From Microbacteriaceae bacterium (GTDB lineage Bacteria; Actinomycetota; Actinomycetes; Actinomycetales; Microbacteriaceae): a DNA stretch of 41,611 bases. The position numbers were made by a program, and so were the translations under genes. Below the pieces are notes generated by a model. The model was not told where the DNA came from and ran no database searches. It was given only the letters and a program-made list of their open reading frames with translations. The stretch is taken from contig JAHEAT010000003.1 in assembly GCA_024642605.1 (NCBI GenBank), positions 1 to 41,611 of the forward strand. The letters run 5' to 3'. Below are positions 33,220-41,611 of this stretch, piece by piece. Every line of letters starts with the position of its first letter. Position 1 is the stretch's first letter.

Positions 33220-33708
33220 TTAGTGACCTTCGGTTTTGAAACGCTCGATTGACTCGGCGATGAGACGCTCGGCCTCGGCCTTGCCCTGCCAGTCGCCAAC
33301 CTTTACCCACTTGCCAGGCTCGAGGTCTTTGTAGTGCTCGAAGAAGTGTTTGATCTCGTTCTTGGTTTGGGCAGGCACGTCGTCGATGTCTTGAATGTGC
33401 GACCAGCGTGGGTCTTTCTCAAGCACACAGATGAGCTTCTCGTCGATGCCACCGTCGTCTTCCATGGTTAGAACACCAACCGGGCGAACCGAGCAAACCA
33501 CGCCAGGAAAAACAGGGAACTCAAGAATGACGAGGGCGTCTAGCGGGTCGCCATCGCCACCGAGGGTGTTGTCGAAGTATCCGTAATCGATCGGATAAAC
33601 AAACGGGGTGAACAAAACGCGGTCAAGGTGAACGCGACCGGTTGCGTGGTCGACTTCATACTTGTTGCGGCTGCCGCGAGGGATTTCGATAACGACGTCG
33701 TATGCCAT
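33220..33708 (-). CDS. ppa: inorganic pyrophosphatase (family I)
   Basis: A 162-residue cytoplasmic enzyme that hydrolyses PPi to drive biosynthesis. [17 protein letters not shown] at the start, [20 protein letters not shown] (about 43-62) with the metal-binding DGDPLD signature, and HIQDIDDVP are all intact. ATG 33708 has GGAGCACC just upstream. The length is that of prokaryotic family I enzymes. It is divergent from tilS with a 48-base gap and ends before the shared terminator. Confidence 0.97.
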   Translation of the reverse strand: MAYDVVIEIPRGSRNKYEVDHATGRVHLDRVLFTPFVYPIDYGYFDNTLGGDGDPLDALVILEFPVFPGVVCSVRPVGVLTMEDDGGIDEKLICVLEKDPRWSHIQDIDDVPAQTKNEIKHFFEHYKDLEPGKWVKVGDWQGKAEAERLIAESIERFKTEGH

Positions 33709-33756
33709 GGTGCTCCTAAATAGAGTTGTCTCAAGAGAGTTTATCGAAAGGCACCA

Positions 33757-34767
33757 ATGCCCACACGTGCAAGGCTTACCCCGCCGGTTGCCGACGTGCG
33801 TCGAGCCGTTCGCGAAAACTGGGATGCCGCCGGCGTGAAAGCCGGAGACCTTGTGCTGGTGGCCTGTTCAGGTGGACCCGATTCGATGGCGCTCGCAGCC
33901 GCCGCCGCATTCGAGGGGCCTCGTGCGGGCATTTTGGTTGGTGCCGTTGTGGTTGAACACGGCTTGCAAGAAATTACCGCTGCCGTTGCCGAGCAAACCG
34001 CTGCAAACCTGCGCAACCTGGGGCTAAGCCCAGTGCAGGTTTTAGCGGTGAAGGTTGGCTCCGATGGTGGGCCCGAGGCGGCCGCCCGCGATGCGAGGTA
34101 TGCCGCGCTCAACCTGGCGCTCAAGCAAACCGAAGCCCGTTTTGTAATGCTGGGCCACACGCTAAACGACCAGGCTGAAACCGTGTTGCTCGGGTTGGCG
34201 CGCGGAGCCGGCGCTAAGTCGCTGGCCGGCATGGCTGCCGTTGGCGAAAGTTACCTGCGACCGCTTCTTGGCATCAAGCGCGAAACCACTGTTGCCTTCT
34301 GCAACGACAGTTCGATTGAGGTTTGGAACGACCCGCAAAACCTCGACCTAAAGTTCACCAGGGTTCGCATTCGACACCAAGTGTTGCCGCTTCTAGAGCA
34401 AACGCTGGGCGGCGGAGTTGCCGAGGCTTTAGCTCGCACGGCCGATCAACTTCGCGACGATGCCGCGGTGCTCGACGCCCTCGCCCAAAGCGCGTTTGTG
34501 GTAGCCGCAACGGTTGCCGCCACTTCAATCGAACTCTCTGTAGATGTCCTCGAAGCCGAAATGCCTGCCGTTCAAAAGCGCGTGATTAAGCTCGCCATTG
34601 AGAAAGTCGGGGGCATCGCCACCAGCCATCACCTTCGCGAAGTGAGCGAACTGGTAACCGATTGGCATGGGCAAAAAGAGCTCACGCTGGCAGGCGTTAG
34701 AGTAGAACGCGTGGGCAGAGCCCTGAAGTTTAAAACCACCAAAACCCTCAAGCCAGGAGCCTGTTAG
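33757..34767 (+). CDS. tilS: tRNA(Ile)-lysidine synthetase
   Basis: A 336-residue enzyme that converts C34 of the CAU-anticodon tRNA-Ile to lysidine, allowing AUA reading. The ATP-pyrophosphatase loop is [11 protein letters not shown] (about 36-46). [21 protein letters not shown] and [15 protein letters not shown] are the other N-terminal PP-loop signatures. The C-terminal part (about 215-336) is the short actinobacterial form. The TAG stop overlaps the hpt GTG by one base, so the two are coupled, as in most actinobacteria. Confidence 0.95.
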   Translation: MPTRARLTPPVADVRRAVRENWDAAGVKAGDLVLVACSGGPDSMALAAAAAFEGPRAGILVGAVVVEHGLQEITAAVAEQTAANLRNLGLSPVQVLAVKVGSDGGPEAAARDARYAALNLALKQTEARFVMLGHTLNDQAETVLLGLARGAGAKSLAGMAAVGESYLRPLLGIKRETTVAFCNDSSIEVWNDPQNLDLKFTRVRIRHQVLPLLEQTLGGGVAEALARTADQLRDDAAVLDALAQSAFVVAATVAATSIELSVDVLEAEMPAVQKRVIKLAIEKVGGIATSHHLREVSELVTDWHGQKELTLAGVRVERVGRALKFKTTKTLKPGAC

Positions 34768-35318
34768 TGGACCTCGAAAAGGTATCGGGCGAGATCACCA
34801 AGATTCTCGTTACCGCAGAACAAATCGACAGCAAGGTTGCCGAGCTGGCAGCCGAGGTTGATCGACGCTACGAAGGCAAAGACCTTCTGCTCATAGGTGT
34901 CTTGAAGGGCGCGGTCATGTTTCTCGCCGATCTTTCGCGGGCCATGCAGATTCCGGTTCAAATGGACTGGATGGCGGTTTCTTCTTACGGTTCGGGTACC
35001 CAATCTTCTGGCGTGGTTCGAATCTTGAAAGACTTAGATGCCGACGTACTCGGCCGTCACGTGCTGATTGTCGAAGACATCATCGACTCGGGTCTCACGC
35101 TTTCGTGGTTGGCCAGCAACCTCAAGGCCCGCGGTGCGGCATCGGTTGAAATCGTGGCTTTCTTGCGCAAGCCAGATGCCGCCAAGGTCGACGTTGAGGT
35201 TGCCATGGTCGGTTTCGACATTCCCAACGAATTCGTCGTAGGTTACGGCCTCGACTACGCCGAGCGTTACCGCACGCTCAAGGGCGTAGCGGTGTTATCG
35301 CCAGCGGTTTACTCTTAG
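34767..35318 (+). CDS. hpt: hypoxanthine phosphoribosyltransferase
   Basis: A 183-residue salvage enzyme that joins hypoxanthine or guanine to PRPP. The PRPP loop is IVEDIIDSGLTLSWL (about 101-115). GVLKGAVMFLADL and YGSGTQSSG form the other substrate loops. VGYGLDYAERYR near the C-terminus is the purine-binding segment. The GTG start overlaps the tilS stop. A 153-base gap with a candidate promoter separates it from ftsH. Confidence 0.96.
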   Translation: MDLEKVSGEITKILVTAEQIDSKVAELAAEVDRRYEGKDLLLIGVLKGAVMFLADLSRAMQIPVQMDWMAVSSYGSGTQSSGVVRILKDLDADVLGRHVLIVEDIIDSGLTLSWLASNLKARGAASVEIVAFLRKPDAAKVDVEVAMVGFDIPNEFVVGYGLDYAERYRTLKGVAVLSPAVYS

Positions 35319-35398
35319 GCACTGCCGAGCAGATCGGCCAACGAGATGCCGCGAAACGGGTCGCTCGTACCCTCACTCTGTGAGCGAACATCCCTGTT

Positions 35399-35428
35399 TT
35401 GATTGCGTGTCAGAAGGTAGCCTTAGAT
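35399..35428 (+). promoter_or_regulatory. putative promoter of ftsH
   Basis: TTGATT (35399-35404) and TTAGAT (35423-35428) are separated by 18 bases, giving a leader of about 37 bases before ATG 35472. Confidence 0.4.
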
Positions 35429-35471
35429 TTGTTCAGTTTTGGACACGAAAGGATGAGGCTCGGCCTCGACT

Positions 35472-37532
35472 ATGAATCTTAAGAACTTGTTTAAAGGCCC
35501 GCTCGTCTGGATTTTCGCAGCGCTGCTCGTTGTGATGCTGGGCACTTCGCTCACCTCGGGAAGCGAGTTCAAGCAGGTTGACACATCAACCGGTTTGAGC
35601 CTGATTTCAAGCGACAAAGCGGCTTCGGTGAAGGTCTACGAAGGCGACAAGCGCGTAGACGTTACGCTCAAGGCTGCCGATGCAAAGTACGGCAAAAAGG
35701 TTCAGTTTTACTTCGTGTACTTCCGCGGTCAGCAGGTGGTTGACACCATCGCCGCCGCCAACCTAAAAGACGGTTACAACGACGAAAACCCAAACACTCC
35801 TTGGTATGTTTCGCTACTCGGCACGATCTTTCCGTTCATCATCATCGGAGCAATCTTCTGGTTCTTAATGGCCGGCGCTCAGGGCGGTAACAGCCGAGTT
35901 ATGAACTTTGGCAAGTCGCGCGCCAAGCTGGCCAACAAGCAAGATTCGAAGGTTACCTTCGGCGATGTTGCCGGTGCCGACGAAGCAATCGAAGAGCTCG
36001 AAGAAATTAAAGAGTTTTTGAAGGAGCCGGAGAAGTTCCAGAAGGTTGGCGCCAAGATTCCTAGAGGCGTTTTGCTTTACGGCCCTCCGGGAACCGGTAA
36101 GACCCTTCTTGCCAAGGCCGTTGCTGGCGAGGCCGGTGTTCCGTTCTTCACCATTTCGGGTTCTGACTTTGTAGAAATGTTCGTGGGTGTCGGTGCATCT
36201 CGCGTGCGCGACCTGTTCGAACAGGCCAAGCAGAGTGCCCCCGCCATCATCTTCGTCGACGAAATCGACGCAGTTGGTCGTCACCGCGGTGCCGGCATTG
36301 GTGGCGGCAACGACGAGCGCGAGCAAACCCTCAACCAGCTTTTGGTTGAGATGGACGGCTTCGACTCAAAGACCAACGTCATCTTGATTGCTGCAACCAA
36401 CCGCCCAGACATCCTCGACCCGGCGCTTTTGCGACCAGGTCGTTTCGACCGTCAAATTGGCGTTGGTGCACCAGACCTGAAGGGCCGCGAGCAGATTCTT
36501 CGTGTGCACGCTAAGGGCAAGCCCATTGCCGACGATGTCGACCTAGCCACGGTCGCTCGCCGCACCCCGGGCTTTACCGGTGCCGACCTTGCTAACGTGC
36601 TAAACGAGGCTGCGTTGCTTACAGCCCGTCAGAGCGAAAAGCAGATCACCGCTGCCACCCTAGACGAGTCGATCGACCGAGTTATTGGTGGGCCGCAAAA
36701 GAAGAGCCGCCTAATGAAAGACCTCGAGCGACTAAACACCGCTTACCACGAGGCCGGTCACGCGTTGGTTGCAGCTTCGCTCAACAACAGCGACCCAGTT
36801 ACCAAGGTCACCATTCTTCCTCGCGGTCGCGCCTTGGGTTACACCATGGTTCTTCCAATCGAAGACCGCTACTCGATTTCGCGTAACCAGCTTCTCGACC
36901 AGATCGCCTACGCAATGGGTGGTCGCGTTGCCGAAGAGGTCGTGTTCCACGACCCAACCACCGGAGCTTCAAACGACTTCGAAAAGGCCACCAGCATTGC
37001 TCGCCAAATGGTTACGCAATACGGTTTCTCGGCTTCGATCGGTTCGGTTTCTTACGCCAATGGCGGCGAAGTGTTTGTTGGCCGCGACATGGGTCACGTT
37101 CGCGAATACAGCGAAGCCACTGCGCAAGCAATCGACGTTGAGATTCGCGGCCTCCTCGATGCAGCACACGACGAGGCCTACCGTGCCATCAACCTAAACC
37201 GCAAGGTGCTCGACGCTCTGGCCAAGGCTCTAATGGAAGAGGAAACCCTCAACCAGGAACAGATCGCCAAGATCTTTAAGAACCTAAAGAAGTTGCCTCC
37301 ACGCGAACTTTGGTTGTCGAAGAAGAGCCGCCCGGTTTCTAAGGTTGGCCCCATCGCTATTCCTTCAAAGGGTTCCACCTCTTCCAAAGAAGCCGCAGCC
37401 GAAGCGGAGTTGAATGCGGCGGCAAAGCCAGCCACCAAGCGCCGTAGTACTCGCCTAAGCGCGGCTTCGAAGGCGGCAACGCCAGCGGCTAAGGCAACTA
37501 AGCCTCGCGCACCGAGGACACCGAAAGAGTAG
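35472..37532 (+). CDS. ftsH: ATP-dependent zinc metalloprotease FtsH
   Basis: A 686-residue membrane protease that degrades damaged or regulatory membrane and cytosolic proteins. One membrane segment lies at about 10-27 and another at about 112-135. A small extracytoplasmic domain lies between. The AAA module has Walker A GPPGTGKT (204-211), Walker B IIFVDEID (259-266) and the second region of homology ending [10 protein letters not shown] (321-330). The protease active site is HEAGH (426-430), with D502 in [11 protein letters not shown] as third zinc ligand. A C-terminal Ala/Lys/Ser-rich tail runs from about 630 to 686. It is followed by folE with a 2-base gap. Confidence 0.98.
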   Translation: MNLKNLFKGPLVWIFAALLVVMLGTSLTSGSEFKQVDTSTGLSLISSDKAASVKVYEGDKRVDVTLKAADAKYGKKVQFYFVYFRGQQVVDTIAAANLKDGYNDENPNTPWYVSLLGTIFPFIIIGAIFWFLMAGAQGGNSRVMNFGKSRAKLANKQDSKVTFGDVAGADEAIEELEEIKEFLKEPEKFQKVGAKIPRGVLLYGPPGTGKTLLAKAVAGEAGVPFFTISGSDFVEMFVGVGASRVRDLFEQAKQSAPAIIFVDEIDAVGRHRGAGIGGGNDEREQTLNQLLVEMDGFDSKTNVILIAATNRPDILDPALLRPGRFDRQIGVGAPDLKGREQILRVHAKGKPIADDVDLATVARRTPGFTGADLANVLNEAALLTARQSEKQITAATLDESIDRVIGGPQKKSRLMKDLERLNTAYHEAGHALVAASLNNSDPVTKVTILPRGRALGYTMVLPIEDRYSISRNQLLDQIAYAMGGRVAEEVVFHDPTTGASNDFEKATSIARQMVTQYGFSASIGSVSYANGGEVFVGRDMGHVREYSEATAQAIDVEIRGLLDAAHDEAYRAINLNRKVLDALAKALMEEETLNQEQIAKIFKNLKKLPPRELWLSKKSRPVSKVGPIAIPSKGSTSSKEAAAEAELNAAAKPATKRRSTRLSAASKAATPAAKATKPRAPRTPKE

Positions 37533-37534
37533 TT

Positions 37535-38089
37535 GTGTTTGACTCCGAGCGAATCAAGTCTGCGGTGGTTGAGCTTTTGGCCGCCATCGGTGAAGACCCA
37601 ACCCGCTCAGAGCTAACCGCCACACCAACCAAGGTTGCGCAGGCCTACGCCGAGTTCTTCAAAGGCGTGGGAGTCGATGCAACCGCGGTACTAGCCGAAA
37701 CCTTCGAAGCCGAACACAACGAAGTTGTGATTCTCAAAGACGTCGACTTCGTTTCGATGTGCGAACACCACCTGCTGCCATTCACCGGCGTTGCCCACAT
37801 CGCCTACCTGCCGAGCGACCGAGTAATTGGCCTTGGTCGTCTACCGAAGCTGGTAGAAATCGTGGCCTCGCGCCCGCAACTTCAAGAAAACCTAACCGCG
37901 CAGGTTGCCGATGCCCTCGAAGCTGGGCTCAACACTCGCGGTGTGGTTGTGGTTATCGAAGCCCGTCACCACTGCGTAGTTTCGCGTGGAGCTCGTCAGC
38001 CTGAAGCCAACACCGTAACCATGGCCGCCCGCGGATGCTACGCCGAACCGATTGCCAGAGCCGAAGTCATGGGGCTCATCTCCAAATGA
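37535..38089 (+). CDS. folE: GTP cyclohydrolase I
   Basis: A 184-residue enzyme that opens GTP to dihydroneopterin triphosphate, the first step of folate synthesis. The zinc cysteine C76 and histidines H78/H79 are in MCEHHLLPFTG; C147 is in EARHHCVVSRGA. GLGRLPKLVEIVASRPQLQE carries the substrate helix. The GTG at 37535 starts 2 bases after the ftsH stop, with GAAAGAG upstream; a TTG at 37533 is out of frame. The stop overlaps the folP start (ATGA). It is the first gene of the folE-folP-folB-folK run. Confidence 0.96.
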   Translation: MFDSERIKSAVVELLAAIGEDPTRSELTATPTKVAQAYAEFFKGVGVDATAVLAETFEAEHNEVVILKDVDFVSMCEHHLLPFTGVAHIAYLPSDRVIGLGRLPKLVEIVASRPQLQENLTAQVADALEAGLNTRGVVVVIEARHHCVVSRGARQPEANTVTMAARGCYAEPIARAEVMGLISK

Positions 38090-38916
38090 CCTTTCATCAA
38101 CCACTCGTTATGGGTGTGCTCAATGTCACGCCCGATTCGTTTAGCGACGGCGGCGAGTACACGACCGTCGAAGCTGCCCTCGATCACGCTCGCGTGCTGC
38201 AAATAGCAGGCGCTAACATCATCGACATTGGTGGTGAATCCACACGCCCCGGCGCCGAACGTGTTTCGGTTGAAGAAGAGCAGCGACGAGTCATCCCGGT
38301 TATTCAAGCCATAGTGGCCGACCTCGGTGCCAAGGTTTCGATCGACACCATGAACGCATCGACCGCTGCCGCCGCAATTGCCGCTGGAGCCAGCATCATC
38401 AACGATGTTTCGGGCGGCCTTGCCGACGATCAGATGTTTGCGGTTGCCGCTCAAACCAAGGCGACCATCGTCATTTCGCACTGGCGCGGCTTCAGTAACG
38501 TGATGGACACCCAAAACACTTATAACGAAATTGGCGCGGATGTCGCGGCCGAACTGTCTTCACGAATCGACGCAGCGCTTACTGCGGGCGTCGATCGCGA
38601 GCAGATCGTGATCGATCCGGGTCTCGGGTTTGCCAAAGACATGAAGCAGAACTGGCAACTGGTTGCTCGACTCGACCAACTCGAAAAGCTCGGTTACCCA
38701 ATCTTGGTTGGCGCGAGCCGCAAGCGGTTTATTGCAGGCGCAATCGAATTCGACGATTCGGTTACCGTGAGCACCGAACGCCGCGATGTGGCAACCGCCG
38801 TTCTCACCGCGCTTTTGCTGCAGCGAAAGCTGTGGGGCATCCGTGTTCACAACGTGCTCGCCACCACCGACGCGATTCGGGTGGTTGCAGCGTTGCGAGA
38901 AGGGGAGCAGAGTTAA
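38086..38916 (+). CDS. folP: dihydropteroate synthase
   Basis: A 276-residue TIM-barrel enzyme that joins p-aminobenzoate to the pterin; it is the target of sulfonamides. ATG 38086 overlaps the folE stop by four bases (ATGA), and an earlier in-frame ATG at 38035 would sit inside folE. MGVLNVTPDSFSDGGEY and DIGGESTRPGAERV are the substrate loops. INDVSGG, PGLGFAKDM and GASRKRFI complete the family pattern. No known resistance insertion is visible in the loops. Confidence 0.96.
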   Translation: MTFHQPLVMGVLNVTPDSFSDGGEYTTVEAALDHARVLQIAGANIIDIGGESTRPGAERVSVEEEQRRVIPVIQAIVADLGAKVSIDTMNASTAAAAIAAGASIINDVSGGLADDQMFAVAAQTKATIVISHWRGFSNVMDTQNTYNEIGADVAAELSSRIDAALTAGVDREQIVIDPGLGFAKDMKQNWQLVARLDQLEKLGYPILVGASRKRFIAGAIEFDDSVTVSTERRDVATAVLTALLLQRKLWGIRVHNVLATTDAIRVVAALREGEQS

Positions 38917-38919
38917 CCC

Positions 38920-39300
38920 ATGCGCCACCAAATTAAACTCACCGGACTTCGAGTTTTTGGCTACCACGGAGTTTTCGACTTCGAACGTCAAAATGGCCAA
39001 GACTTCTATATCGACTGTTCGGTGTGGATTGACGGCACCAAGGCGGCTCTAAACGATGACCTCGCGAAAACGGTGAATTACGCCGACCTTGCCAAAGCGC
39101 TGGTTGAAAACGCCAAGTCTGAGCCGGTCGACTTGCTTGAGACCCTCGCACAGCGCCTACTCGATATGGTGATGAACCTCGGTGGCGGCGATGCAACCGG
39201 CATGATTCAAAAGGCCAAAGTTACGGTTCATAAACCAAACGCTCCAATCGTTTACGACTTCTCAGATGTCTCGGTGACAATTAAGGCAAAGCGCAGCTAA
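38920..39300 (+). CDS. folB: dihydroneopterin aldolase
   Basis: A 126-residue enzyme that splits dihydroneopterin to hydroxymethyl-dihydropterin and glycolaldehyde. LTGLRVFGYHGVFDFERQNGQDF is the family start. VNYADLAKALVEN and PVDLLETLAQRLLDMV carry the active-site helix and glutamate. KPNAPIVYDFSDVSVTI is the late strand. ATG 38920 is 3 bases after the folP stop, with AGGGGAG upstream. The TAA stop overlaps the folK ATG by one base. Confidence 0.94.
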   Translation: MRHQIKLTGLRVFGYHGVFDFERQNGQDFYIDCSVWIDGTKAALNDDLAKTVNYADLAKALVENAKSEPVDLLETLAQRLLDMVMNLGGGDATGMIQKAKVTVHKPNAPIVYDFSDVSVTIKAKRS

Positions 39301-39794
39301 TGTCGACGGTGCACTCGATTTTGGCCCTCGGCGGTAATCTCGGCGATCGCAAAGAAACCATTCGCTCCGCCATTCGTGCACTCAAAGAAACCGTGGGCGT
39401 TACGGTGCTAGCAAAGTCGCCGCTGGTCGAATCTTTTGCGGTTACCGAAGCGGGGGTAGACAAGTCTCGCCCCAACTATCTAAACGGCGTGGTTGAGATC
39501 GAAACCACCCTCAAACCCGGCGCGCTACTCGACCTGGTGCGCAGCATCGAAAGCGATCACGGCCGTGTGCGTTTAGAGCGTTGGGGTTCGCGCACCCTCG
39601 ACATCGACATCATCACCTACGGAACCACTATCAAAGATGGCAAACGTCTAACCCTGCCGCATCCGCGAGCGTTTGAGCGAGCCTTCGTTCTGGTGCCTTG
39701 GGCTCTGATGAACCCAGCTGCCGTATTGCCGGGTCACGGTTCGGTTGCCGCGCTTGCCGAGGGCCTTCAGAACGACGTTTGGGTGGTCAAATGA
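39300..39794 (+). CDS. folK: 6-hydroxymethyl-7,8-dihydropterin pyrophosphokinase
   Basis: A 164-residue enzyme that transfers pyrophosphate from ATP to the pterin. LALGGNLGDRKETIRSA is the start. RWGSRTLDIDIITYG (about 98-112) carries the two metal-binding aspartates, and LPHPRAFERAFVLVPW follows. The ATG overlaps the folB stop, and its own TGA overlaps the next ATG by four bases (ATGA). Confidence 0.95.
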   Translation: MSTVHSILALGGNLGDRKETIRSAIRALKETVGVTVLAKSPLVESFAVTEAGVDKSRPNYLNGVVEIETTLKPGALLDLVRSIESDHGRVRLERWGSRTLDIDIITYGTTIKDGKRLTLPHPRAFERAFVLVPWALMNPAAVLPGHGSVAALAEGLQNDVWVVK

Positions 39795-40297
39795 AGCCGA
39801 CCAAGGCAACCGCGCTCGTTTCTTATGCCATCGCGACTTCGATTCTCGGGTTTGGCCTTTCGCTGCTACTCGTGCGCTCGGGCTATGCCCTGCCGCTTTC
39901 GCCAACCAATCTGCTGATTACGCTCCCGGTGATTGCCATCGTGCTGGTCATCATGGCTCTGCCAATCTTGCGATACCGAGCGGCCGTAAAGCGAGCCATC
40001 GAAAAGCCAGAAACAGCAAAGCAGCAGCCACCAAAGCGGGTCGATCCATTCTTTGCAATGCGCGTTGCCGTTTTAGCCAAGGCTGTTGCAATATCGGGTT
40101 CTGTTTTTCTCGGATGGCATGCCGGGGTGCTAATCGCGTTGGTGCGCGCCCCCGAAGTTGAGTCGGGCAGCGTTTGGCGCCAAGTATTCGGATTACTCGG
40201 CTCGATTGCTTTGATTGTGGCTGGTTTGATCATCGAAAACGCCTGCAAGGTTCCGCCAGATGCAACGCCGCCAGACATCGAAGCGAGCGCAGCGTGA
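39791..40297 (+). CDS. DUF3180 membrane protein
   Basis: A 168-residue protein with about four hydrophobic segments: two in the first half (near 7-28 and 38-58) and two in the second (near 93-115 and 127-147). They are separated by a charged loop KPETAKQQPPKRVDPF. This is the actinobacterial DUF3180 protein that follows folK in, for example, mycobacteria (Rv3605c). Its function is unknown. ATG 39791 overlaps the folK stop. Its stop overlaps the GTG of the next gene by four bases (GTGA). Confidence 0.88.
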   Translation: MKPTKATALVSYAIATSILGFGLSLLLVRSGYALPLSPTNLLITLPVIAIVLVIMALPILRYRAAVKRAIEKPETAKQQPPKRVDPFFAMRVAVLAKAVAISGSVFLGWHAGVLIALVRAPEVESGSVWRQVFGLLGSIALIVAGLIIENACKVPPDATPPDIEASAA

Positions 40298-41001
40298 CCG
40301 CCACCGGCCGCTTAGCGTTAGGCGTCATCGGCGCAGGTGCAGTTGGTGTTGCCATGGCTCAGGCTTTGGCTGGAGCCGGGCACCTGCTGCTTGGAATTAC
40401 CGCTATCAGCCAGGAGAGCCTCGACCGCGTCGACGCTCAGTTGCCAGGCGTTGAGGTTCTCAACATCGGTGAGGTGCTGGCTCGCGCAGAGCTTGTGATT
40501 CTCGCGATTCCAGAAACAGAACTCGAGGCCGTCATCGGTGGTTTCAGCGAGGCCCACCTTTGGAAGGCCGGCCAGTTGGTGGCACACACCAGTGTCGCCC
40601 ACGGTTACAGCGTGCTCGCGTCGGCCGCCCAGCAGGGCGTGATTCCGTTGGCCATTCACCCGGCAATGCGTTTCACCGGCACGAGCGTCGACGTGGCTCG
40701 CCTGCGTGAATCTTTCTGCGCGGTTTCGGCCCCGAAGGTTGCCCTGCCGATCGCTCAAGCCCTCGTCATTGAAATGGGCGGCGAGCCGGTGGTCATCGAC
40801 GAGCAGCAGCGCGCGGCCTATGCCGAAGCTTTCGAAGTTTCGACCAAGTTCTCTACCCTCGTGGTCAACCAGGCCATCGGGTTGCTTGAAGATGCCGGCA
40901 TCGCCAACGCCCGAGGCATTCTGGCCCCGAGCGTGCGAAGCGCCGTCGAACGAGCCCTGGATGACGGTCACCAACCCCTCGCTCCCTTCAGCGAATCCTA
41001 G
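40294..41001 (+). CDS. Rossmann-like/DUF2520 protein, apparently short at its C-terminus
   Basis: 235 residues from the GTG at 40294. The Rossmann-like part starts LALGVIGAGAVGVAMAQALAGAGH and runs to about 105, with VILAIPETELEAVI as the NAD(P)-binding region. HTSVAHGYSVL and PLAIHPAMRFTGT follow. The DUF2520 part begins near 140 and includes EMGGEPVVIDEQQRAAYAEA and EVSTKFSTLVVNQAIGLLEDAG. The chain ends soon after RGILAPSVRSAVERAL, where DUF2520 homologues normally continue for another 50-70 residues (Rv3603c, about 300 aa). No continuation was found in the other two frames, so this looks like truncation. In related genomes panC usually follows; it does not here. The enzymatic activity of the family is uncertain. 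Confidence 0.85.
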   Translation: MTATGRLALGVIGAGAVGVAMAQALAGAGHLLLGITAISQESLDRVDAQLPGVEVLNIGEVLARAELVILAIPETELEAVIGGFSEAHLWKAGQLVAHTSVAHGYSVLASAAQQGVIPLAIHPAMRFTGTSVDVARLRESFCAVSAPKVALPIAQALVIEMGGEPVVIDEQQRAAYAEAFEVSTKFSTLVVNQAIGLLEDAGIANARGILAPSVRSAVERALDDGHQPLAPFSES

Positions 41002-41038
41002 GAATGTCGTCAGACAATTTCACGCGTAGTTGAGTTGG

Positions 41039-41044
41039 TATGAT
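41039..41044 (+). promoter_or_regulatory. candidate -10 box of the last gene
   Basis: TATGAT stands 28 bases before ATG 41073 with no convincing -35 partner. The 71-base gap after the DUF2520 stop holds nothing else I can name, except the GAGGGGG ribosome site near 41060-41066. Confidence 0.35.
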
Positions 41045-41072
41045 ACTCCCCATTATTAAGAGGGGGAATTTC

Positions 41073-41611
41073 ATGGACTTCAGCTTTAGGCACAAGGCTG
41101 CTGTCGTGCTGGCCGTGGCGCTGGGATTATCTCAGGTCCAGTTATTTCTTTCACCTTCAAAGGCTTATGCCGAAACACAAGTGTCAGATGTGACTGTGAC
41201 GGCAACTGCAGGTGACGGTAATCTCAACCTAGATTGGACTGAGCCCTCCGATGCGCTAAAGCTCAGTATCACGGATCCTGGCCTCCATCTGGAAAATTTG
41301 GTAACAGAAGGCTCAACAATAGCTGCTGGCTTTGACCCGAGAGAACGGATAACACTTACCATCGAAGTTAGATCAGAGGTTTCAGGGTCGACGTTGGAAG
41401 AGATTGTTAGAGAGACAGGTGCCACAGAGGCCGAAGCGGTCCAGGAATATGAAGCGGTGGAGCTAAAGTCCATCGAAATCGTGATGCCCGCTTCAGGTTA
41501 CTTTTCCACCTCCGCTCAAGCATCGACCCAACCTTCCGCAACGAGTTTTCGCTACACAACTTTCATACCTGAAGAAAAAGTCTTCGACTTCATGGTTAAT
41601 CTCTGTCCAGA
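41073..41611 (+). CDS. exported protein of unknown family, 3' end outside window
   Basis: The frame opens at ATG 41073, preceded by GAGGGGG at 6-12 bases, and stays open for 179 codons to the end of the window. The signal peptide (about 1-33) has a basic start, the hydrophobic AAVVLAVALGLSQVQLFL and a KAYAE cleavage region. The mature part begins with an Ig-like strand pattern (DVTVTATAGDGNLNLDW) and includes FRYTTFIPEEKVF near its visible end. No family is recognised. Codons ATA, AGA, AGG, CGG and TTA occur more often here than in the preceding genes, suggesting a different origin. The gene stands where panC is expected in related genomes. Confidence 0.7.
   Translation, partial: MDFSFRHKAAVVLAVALGLSQVQLFLSPSKAYAETQVSDVTVTATAGDGNLNLDWTEPSDALKLSITDPGLHLENLVTEGSTIAAGFDPRERITLTIEVRSEVSGSTLEEIVRETGATEAEAVQEYEAVELKSIEIVMPASGYFSTSAQASTQPSATSFRYTTFIPEEKVFDFMVNLCP

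Noticed and set aside
35315..35422. Short minus-strand frame in the hpt-ftsH gap ending SDPFRGISLADLLGSA
   Set aside because: The wording looks protein-like, but there is no usual start codon except a late TTG, no ribosome site, and its stop overlaps the hpt stop. It may be a gene relic, but nothing supports expression.

Overview
The window reads as chromosome of a small-genome, mid-GC actinobacterium, most likely Microbacteriaceae (the freshwater Rhodoluna/Aquiluna 'Luna' type). The placement is inferred from typical actinobacterial families (DUF3073, DUF3180, bacterial SCP ortholog, RipA-like NlpC/P60), the tilS-hpt-ftsH-folEPBK order, many GTG/TTG starts, frequent stop/start overlaps, and short intergenic gaps. 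No insertion sequence, CRISPR array, rRNA or phage gene was seen.

Region 1 (1-10013): the 3' end of a luciferase-like monooxygenase, then a cell-surface glycopolymer cluster: a glycosyltransferase, a divergently placed nucleotide-sugar 6-dehydrogenase, a large coiled-coil/GT2 protein, a TagF-like CDP-glycerol glycerophosphotransferase, a Stealth-family sugar-phosphate transferase and an exported DUF3048 protein. Together they suggest a phosphate-containing surface polysaccharide or teichoic-acid-like polymer with uronic-acid residues.

Region 2 (10015-15850): cysteine synthesis (cysE, cysK), then the general PTS proteins (ptsH, ptsI) divergent from a fructose-type PTS encoded as separate IIA, IIB and IIC genes. 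The intergenic region carries two LacI-type palindromes. A strong terminator follows IIC.

Region 3 (15857-18674): an OmpR-type two-component system divergent from a small exported helical protein, with an 11-bp-spaced TTCACA direct repeat between them.

Region 4 (18708-24593): purine biosynthesis genes purC, purD, purF and purM, with an SCP-like protein, a small membrane protein and DUF3073.

Region 5 (24666-30040): a leftward transporter run: EamA, 14-TM MFS, KimA-like APC permease and a two-gene fluoride channel. A leftward tRNA cluster Glu-Asp-Phe follows (30128-30393).

Region 6 (30478-33708): a RipA-like peptidoglycan hydrolase, an exported protein with three Ig-like repeats, and inorganic pyrophosphatase. 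Region 7 (33757-41001): tilS, hpt, ftsH, folE, folP, folB, folK, DUF3180 and DUF2520, nearly all overlapping or adjacent. The DUF2520 gene appears to lack its C-terminal part. It is followed by an exported protein gene with different codon use that runs off the window, so the right edge may be the boundary of an acquired region.
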